NCBI GenBank assembly: GCA_001687465.1
Contig: LVLI01000281.1
Span: 88,017-152,016 of the forward strand
DNA: 64,000 nucleotides
Direction of reading: 5' to 3'
DNA from: Halocafeteria seosinensis
Lineage: Eukaryota > Sar > Bigyra > Bicosoecida
Below the pieces are notes generated by a model. That model was not told the DNA's origin, did not search any database, and was given only the letters and a program-made list of their open reading frames with translations. Position numbers and translations under genes: made by a program. Shown here piece after piece: positions 58,887 to 64,000 of the stretch (positions within the stretch are counted from its first letter, which is position 1; each line of letters begins with the position of its first letter).

Positions 58887-61364
58887 CCTTGTTTGGCTGT
58901 GCGACGGCGATGACGATGACGATGGAGTGGTACTCGCAGAGGAGGATGAGCTGCTTGAAGGAGTCTCCGACCTTGTCGGTGTCGCTGATGGCGTCGACGT
59001 CGGTGAGGGAGTAGGAGATGGCGGTGGTAATTGAAAGCGTAGAATTGGTAATAGATTCCCCTCATCGTCGTCACTTTCTCGTCTATCGAAAGCCCATACG
59101 TCCTCAGACCATCCTCCCGGCTGATATAGTTGTCCCTGTATATCGGTCAACTTATCTGAATTGGCTGTCTCGACGAGATTAGTTCCATCATCCACTCCTA
59201 CGATCGACGCTGCTCCTTCATTGCCATTGTATACCGAATATTTCACGTGGATTTTACCACTTGCTTCGCTTAATATAGATCCTATGATACCGCCAGCATG
59301 CGTCCCATTGACTGTACCTGATGCGTACGTATTGATGATGTATACATAACCTGTGGCAACCCCTGATTCTCCTCCTGTCTGGTATCCTGTAATACCTCCT
59401 GCTTTTTCACCACCAATATCTCCTTGCGTATAACAATCTATGATATGTACTTCACCCCCATTCTCTGCTATATCACGCCCACTAATCCCTCCACTATAAT
59501 CTGCAGATATTTGTCCCATACTATAACATTCCTTGATATAAACAAATCCACTGTCAAGACCAGCTTGAGGACCCACAATACCACCAGCGTATTCACCACT
59601 AGGAATGATATCTCCTGTGGAATTGGAATAGGAACGAGTTATATACACTTGACCATTCGTATCACCAGCAGCACTTCCACAAATACCACCTGCTTGTTGT
59701 CCTTCGATAGTCCCAGTGGAATAACAATCCGTGATATTGACAATCCCATTGTTGTATCCTACTCTGTATCCTGTTATACCGCCTGCATGCCAACCCAGTA
59801 TCCTCCCTGTCGAATACGAATTCGATATCTTGATTTGACCATGATCAGTGCCACTTTGATCACCACTTATACCGCCACCATCTCCACGAGCAATATCTCC
59901 TGATGAGCTACATGAATCTATGATAAAGAATTTCTGTTCGTTTTGGACAATAAATCCACTCCTGCGTGCAGTTTTCCCATTCCTAACATCAAGATTCCGG
60001 ATCAAGGGAGCTTGGTCAAACGATACAACATTACCCAGTATAGTAAACAATCCTTCAAAGTCTGTTATTCCGTTCAGATCTATGATGTTCCCATTTTGCC
60101 GACCACCGTCAAATATCTCATTCGCATCCAACGAGATGTATTCTTGATTCGTATAGCCACGATCACCCCAAGCCAACACACTACAGATCATTTCAAACTG
60201 GTGTTGAGCCGCATTATAATGAAAGCAGGATTCGTCACCATTTATAATTGCAGGTCGTAAATCTGTTGCTGATACTGCCTCGTTCAATAGAATGCAACCA
60301 AAAAACAATGACGCCAGCATAATCGTCGTCGTGAGTGACGAAATTTTACCACTCGTATTTTGCAGTCCGTAAGACAGAGACACTCTTCCATGCGCTAGCA
60401 GCTTTATTCTCATATCAAGGAATGGCCACGTCAGTTTCTTGATTCGAATTCTACATCTCAAGGGAGAAGCTTTTTCCAAGGTGTTGCTGGATGTTGCCGA
60501 AAAATCTTCATCTCCTGGAGTTGTAAGCTTCCAACTCAATGCTTGTAAAACGTGCACTGATACGATCAGCAGGCTCAATACAACGAGCAGTGATGTCTCC
60601 TTTGGGAAAGTCAAGACGTAGAATCCATATATGTGTGTCATGTGATCACAAAAGCGAAATATCTCTCGGACACTTCGGAGTGGATTCATATCGCTCGCTA
60701 CAGTACTGGCAATCATGAAAGGAACACCGTCTTCTCGTCCGCTCTTAACCAGCTTGTTCCACCAACGAACATAGTCGGTCGTTGGCCAGTGAACTCTTGG
60801 ACAGAAGTCATTTTTCACTTCGAGGTGTGCGTTCGTCTCAGATGATAGCAACCCATTGGAATGATCATTGAACTTCGTGTCACTAGTACTCTTCCGCACT
60901 ACGTTAATCGCCGCAAGATACTTCATTACAACTGGATCTTCCGGGAGAGCTATACTTAGACACTGCAACCTTCTTCCCGTATTTCCAAGAAAGTAGTAGT
61001 CAAAAGAGAACATCTTGTGGACCCTTCCTCCTCGTGACCACGAGCCAAACTGAACCGGCGTCGGAAGACAATGGACATGGTTGCTACGAACCGAATAAGA
61101 TGACAGCACGATACTAGCAGAGGAGGCAAAGCGACGCACCCTCTGACGAGATCCATGCACTAGGAAAGTATCACACTGAGAAGAGAATCCTGGCACGCGA
61201 TGCGCTACCGATACGCATGGCTCACTGAGTTTGGGCCCGTCCGCTTGCTTTGGCTCCTTGTTAGATATCAAGTCAGGACGGACAGCAACGAAAGCAACCC
61301 CAATCAAAATCAGCGTCCATTGCAAGGTGAGCAAGGATGATATACGCTTTGTGGGTCGTGCCAT
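58410..61364 (-). CDS. GLUG-repeat, mucin-like surface/secreted protein
   Basis: Single open frame of 984 residues. It has an N-terminal hydrophobic stretch (LLTLQWTLILIGVAFVAV), a second near residue 260 (LLVVLSLLIVSVHVLQAL) and a signal-peptide-like third near residue 350 (IMLASLFFGCILLNEAVSA). The functional start may therefore be an internal Met, with the first 340 residues being spliced out or belonging to a membrane part. From about residue 490 to 740 there are six to seven GLUG-type repeats of 35-45 residues (AGGITGYRVGYNNGIVNITD, CYSTGTIEGQQAGGICGSAA), predicted to form a right-handed beta-helix as in adhesins. The last ~200 residues are Ser/Thr/Pro-rich with internal ~60-residue duplications (TATRSESPSSTTSASLTW). 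No C-terminal membrane anchor is seen. Such proteins are usually extracellular or cell-wall proteins. The 3' 480 bp lies in the inverted-repeat arm. Confidence 0.8.
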   Translation of the reverse strand: MARPTKRISSLLTLQWTLILIGVAFVAVRPDLISNKEPKQADGPKLSEPCVSVAHRVPGFSSQCDTFLVHGSRQRVRRFASSASIVLSSYSVRSNHVHCLPTPVQFGSWSRGGRVHKMFSFDYYFLGNTGRRLQCLSIALPEDPVVMKYLAAINVVRKSTSDTKFNDHSNGLLSSETNAHLEVKNDFCPRVHWPTTDYVRWWNKLVKSGREDGVPFMIASTVASDMNPLRSVREIFRFCDHMTHIYGFYVLTFPKETSLLVVLSLLIVSVHVLQALSWKLTTPGDEDFSATSSNTLEKASPLRCRIRIKKLTWPFLDMRIKLLAHGRVSLSYGLQNTSGKISSLTTTIMLASLFFGCILLNEAVSATDLRPAIINGDESCFHYNAAQHQFEMICSVLAWGDRGYTNQEYISLDANEIFDGGRQNGNIIDLNGITDFEGLFTILGNVVSFDQAPLIRNLDVRNGKTARRSGFIVQNEQKFFIIDSCSSSGDIARGDGGGISGDQSGTDHGQIKISNSYSTGRILGWHAGGITGYRVGYNNGIVNITDCYSTGTIEGQQAGGICGSAAGDTNGQVYITRSYSNSTGDIIPSGEYAGGIVGPQAGLDSGFVYIKECYSMGQISADYSGGISGRDIAENGGEVHIIDCYTQGDIGGEKAGGITGYQTGGESGVATGYVYIINTYASGTVNGTHAGGIIGSILSEASGKIHVKYSVYNGNEGAASIVGVDDGTNLVETANSDKLTDIQGQLYQPGGWSEDVWAFDRRESDDDEGNLLPILRFQLPPPSPTPSPTSTPSATPTRSETPSSSSSSSASTTPSSSSSPSHSQTRTPTGTASPTPTLTPTQSSTTTTRSETPSSSSSSSASTTPSSSSSSSHSQTRTPTGTASPTPTLTPTQSSTLTSTATRSESPSSTTSASLTWTSTSSASFSTTSSPIMTGTSSSSSTPTRSSIPTPSETSSASVTGKPNEHTDGVIVLAAHRSKRTVKG

Positions 61365-61648
61365 GGTTACAGTATTAGCTTGAGAAAAGGCGAGGAATCA
61401 CGCGCTACTTTTCTTCGTTCATTCTGCCTCTAGTAGTAGTTGTCCAACACCTTGGTGGTTTCCCTACGGCTATGGGAAAAAAGAACCCTGTTTAACTAAC
61501 GAGCACTTGTTCCGGTTCCAGTTTATCCGTCAATACTGTACTCTACACTACTTCTGTCTACAACGTAGTGTCCAGAAAGCGCTGTAGCGCACGAGCGGAA
61601 AATATCCGCAGCGTCTCGGCGGGGCGGGNCACCGGAAGCCCGACTTGT
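61365..61648. other. Unique spacer between GLUG-gene start and right arm
   Basis: Contains the promoter side of the GLUG-repeat gene and one undetermined base at 61629 next to the arm junction. No gene is seen. Confidence 0.5.
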
Positions 61649-62135
61649 TCAGCAGAGTACTCCAACTGGAACGGCAAGCCCCACGCCAACTTTGACACCA
61701 ACCCAAAGTTCAACGACAACGACAAGGTCGGAGACTCCTTCAAGCAGCTCATCCTCCTCTGCGAGTACCACTCCATCGTCATCGTCATCGTCGTCGCACA
61801 GCCAAACAAGGACTCCAACTGGAACGGTAAGCCCCACGCCAACTTTGACACCAACCCAAAGTTCCACTCTCACGTCGACGGCCACGAGATCGGAGAGCCC
61901 GTCAAGTACTACAAGTGCCAGCCTAACTTGGACATTTACTAGCTCGGCTTCATTTTCTACCACTAGTTCTCCGATTATGACAGGGACGTCATCGTCGAGC
62001 TCGACTCCAACACGAAGCTCTATACCGACACCTTCTGAAACAAGTAGTGCTTCGGTTACGGGTAAACCAAACGAACATACTGACGGGGTCATTGTACTGG
62101 CTGCTCAAAGATCCAAGCGCACAGTAAAAGGCTGA
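61649..62135 (+). pseudogene. Truncated C-terminal copy of the GLUG-repeat gene
   Basis: The plus-strand frame ending at TGA 62135 repeats the Ser/Thr/Pro-rich C-terminus of the 58410-61364 gene (STLTSTATRSESPSSTTSAS through LAAQRSKRTVKG) with a few substitutions. Everything upstream, including the GLUG repeats and the signal region, is missing because the inverted repeat stops here. The arm junction has no start codon context, so it is a gene fragment made by the duplication. Confidence 0.85.
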
Positions 62136-64000
62136 AGATGTTTGCCAAAGCATTTCAAGGCATGAATCAAGAGTAATGTTGAGGCGTAGCCCAATATAGT
62201 TAATGAGTGATATTTTATGCAGTAGTGGGACTCGAAACTTAACCGGCTTAAATTTAGCATGCCCCCACCAACAACGGGTTTTTCCTACATGAGTTCATCC
62301 GCACTTAGCCTTTCAACTTATCGGGGAAGCTCGGCTTCGTAAGAATCAGTAGTTGCAGACTGTGGCATTCAGCCATCCCTTTATCCACGGTATACTTTTG
62401 GACTGATAGAAATAATTTTGCGGAGTATGAATCCACGGAAGACACGCTAATTGTACAGATGTCGCCTCATCCTCGAGAAACACTACCAGTAGGTCCAACT
62501 CCCTTATCACTTACCCCGAATGAATGGACGATGATGCGGCATCGGTGACTTAGTAGCAGTAACAATGGCGACATCTGTAGCAGCAACGATGAAAGCGTTT
62601 CTTTCTGCTAGCCTAGCACTTCCCGACAGAATGACCACTCTAACGGTTTGGCGAGCGGCGCTGCTTACATCTCTAGTTGCTAATAGTAACAAGGCGACAT
62701 CTGTAGTAGCAACGATGAAAGTTTTGCTAGCCTAGGCTAGCACTTTCCGAAATGACGATCACTCTAACGGTTCGGCGAGCGGCGTTGCTTACATCTTTGG
62801 TTGCTAGGACGGAAATAGGCAGGCCGTCAGCCAGTGCTCACAAGTCATCGTCGGAAAAATCGGCGTCATTGTTCCTTACAAATAGCATAATTAGGTGATG
62901 CAATTAAAGTGGTTTCTTTGCCTACGATACTTATCAAGTAGCACCCATGAGCATCATTTCCCGTTTTACGCAGTTCCAAAATCTTTAGATCCATCGTCTC
63001 CGGTCATCACGAGCAGCTCGCTTCCTTTGCCGTTTGAAAAGGGTATAAGTAGGTCGTCAAGAGGAGCAGTTCCATTTTCATGCATAATAAAGCATTTGCT
63101 GGGGAGAAAAATTTGTCGCTCACAAGTACACGGCTCTTACTGCTTGCAGCCTGCAAGTTGCAGGCGTGTCTCTTCTCTTTAGCTTCTGATTGCAGCTCTT
63201 GTTGCCTCCGATGCTCTTGCATAAGGGAGTATCATACTGTATCTCTTCCTGTCGCTCTCCTGTTTGGCTGCGCCCGTTTCCGGTGTGCGCATTGAGTCTC
63301 CGATGAGGACGGTGGCGATTGTTTCAGCTTTCCGTGGCCTCAAGTAATTCAGTCCAAATAGGTATAGTACGTAACTGACGAGGCGAAATTCACACTGCGA
63401 CATTTGCCAACAAGGAGCCACTCGCATCGCTGCGTCAAAGTTCTAAACAATGGTTTGGGACGAGAGATATGAGCTGATGGTTTCCGCCGTGAGATGCATT
63501 AAGCCGACGGCTTCCCATTATTGCAATACTGCCGAACGGAAATTTTATGTCCAAGGAAGGCATCGGTAGCGCCAAACCTTCCAATTCTCGTTATCACGGG
63601 AAAGGCTAAACGAGCAGATAGAATCATACTCAGAGAACAGAAGACGTATTGTGAATTGTTGCACAACGACGACGAAATGGTGCCTACCGCGTTATGGAGC
63701 ATCGTTAGATAGGACCTTATAGGATTCTTGCCTTCCGAAAAGAGATAGAATGGTAGCTGACAAACTCGGGATCAGAAAGGGTGAAGGAACTTCTGGGTAT
63801 TAGAGACAGAGCGTTGATCCGCAACCTGATATTTCACAAAGTATACGGAGGCAATCAAAGTAGCTGAGGAAGTACCACTGTAAGTCTGGGTAGTAGCCCA
63901 ACTCATGGAGTCATGCTACACGATTGGTCAAGTTGCCTCAGGAAGAGGGTACAGAAGACGAAAAGAAGATACATAGAAACAAACAGCAGTTGTATGAAGG
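61649..64000. repeat. Right arm of the long inverted repeat (continues past the window)
   Basis: Reverse complement of 56574-58886 starting at ACTCCAACTGGAACGGCAAG. Relative to the left arm it has a 14-bp insertion near 63150 (CCTGCAAGTTGCAG) and about 19 bp extra near 62458-62476. The arm is still matching when the window ends at 64000, only ~12 bp short of where the dispersed motif should appear. Confidence 0.9.

Noticed and set aside
58453-59034. 193-codon plus frame (Val/Gly/Asp-rich)
   Set aside because: Antisense of the Ser/Thr-rich tail of the GLUG gene; long antisense frames are expected there from codon bias.
1-64000. CRISPR array, prokaryotic operon or phage
   Set aside because: Spliceosomal introns in nearly every gene and eukaryote-only families rule out a prokaryotic window; no regularly spaced repeats occur.

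Overview
The window is nuclear DNA from an intron-bearing eukaryote. Nearly every gene is split by short GT-AG introns, mostly 50-120 nt, with donors of the type GTAYGT or GTAAGT. The contents include a secretory-pathway folding sensor, cytosolic tRNA synthetase, Hsp110, NAP, EED, CSB and mitochondrial CX9C proteins. A proton-pumping pyrophosphatase together with an alternative oxidase points to a protist or alga rather than an animal or fungus. No clear plastid protein lies here, so a finer placement (red alga, stramenopile or another algal/protist group) would be a guess.

Layout. 1-4740(-): UGGT, cut at the left edge just as its glucosyltransferase domain begins. 5140-7151(-): decayed or doubtful coding sequence, including a SAP-domain reading frame broken by one base. 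7517-9666(-): cytosolic TrpRS. 9667-13179: gene-poor, with a wrecked tyrosine recombinase and a small element with inverted ends. 13180-16082(+): Hsp110. 16165-17742(-): NAP, with a 14-nt micro-exon. 18915-21632(-): H+-pyrophosphatase. 22541-23328(-): WrbA-type quinone reductase. 24072-25408(+): NSRP1. 25896-28308(-): the Polycomb subunit EED, with a large insertion. 28960-29914(+): CHCHD2-like. 30073-31235(-): GTP cyclohydrolase II. 32042-33384(-): alternative oxidase. 34316-34880(+): small secreted orphan. 35012-36181(-): acyl-CoA-binding tail-anchored protein. 36627-38289(-): coiled-coil protein. 39527-43543(-): CSB/Rad26. 44367-45128(-): FMC1-like. 45418-48583(+): carnitine O-acyltransferase. 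49172-51901(+): unrecognised large protein. 52101-53285(-) and 54407-55550(-): tandem lifeguard/TMBIM paralogues. 56515-64000: a long inverted repeat around a GLUG-repeat, mucin-like surface protein gene.

The genes are ordinary housekeeping functions of different pathways, packed on both strands with no operon logic. Several serve mitochondria and lipid or redox metabolism (AOX, CHCHD2, FMC1, carnitine acyltransferase, ACBD-like, quinone reductase), but nothing shows that they are co-regulated. The accessory interest is in the mobile-element layer. A dispersed motif, (CA)nAAATGTGACAGATAGCCC followed by ACCGGCCGGGAAGTTGAC, occurs at 11162, 34010 (reverse) and 56515. It sits at the outer edge of the 2.3-kb inverted-repeat arm. 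A shortened inverted copy at 10779 faces the copy at 11162, forming a ~400-bp TIR-bounded unit.

Exon boundaries were worked out by hand from splice signals plus homology remembered from known families. For the multi-exon genes marked with high confidence the summed exon lengths are divisible by three.
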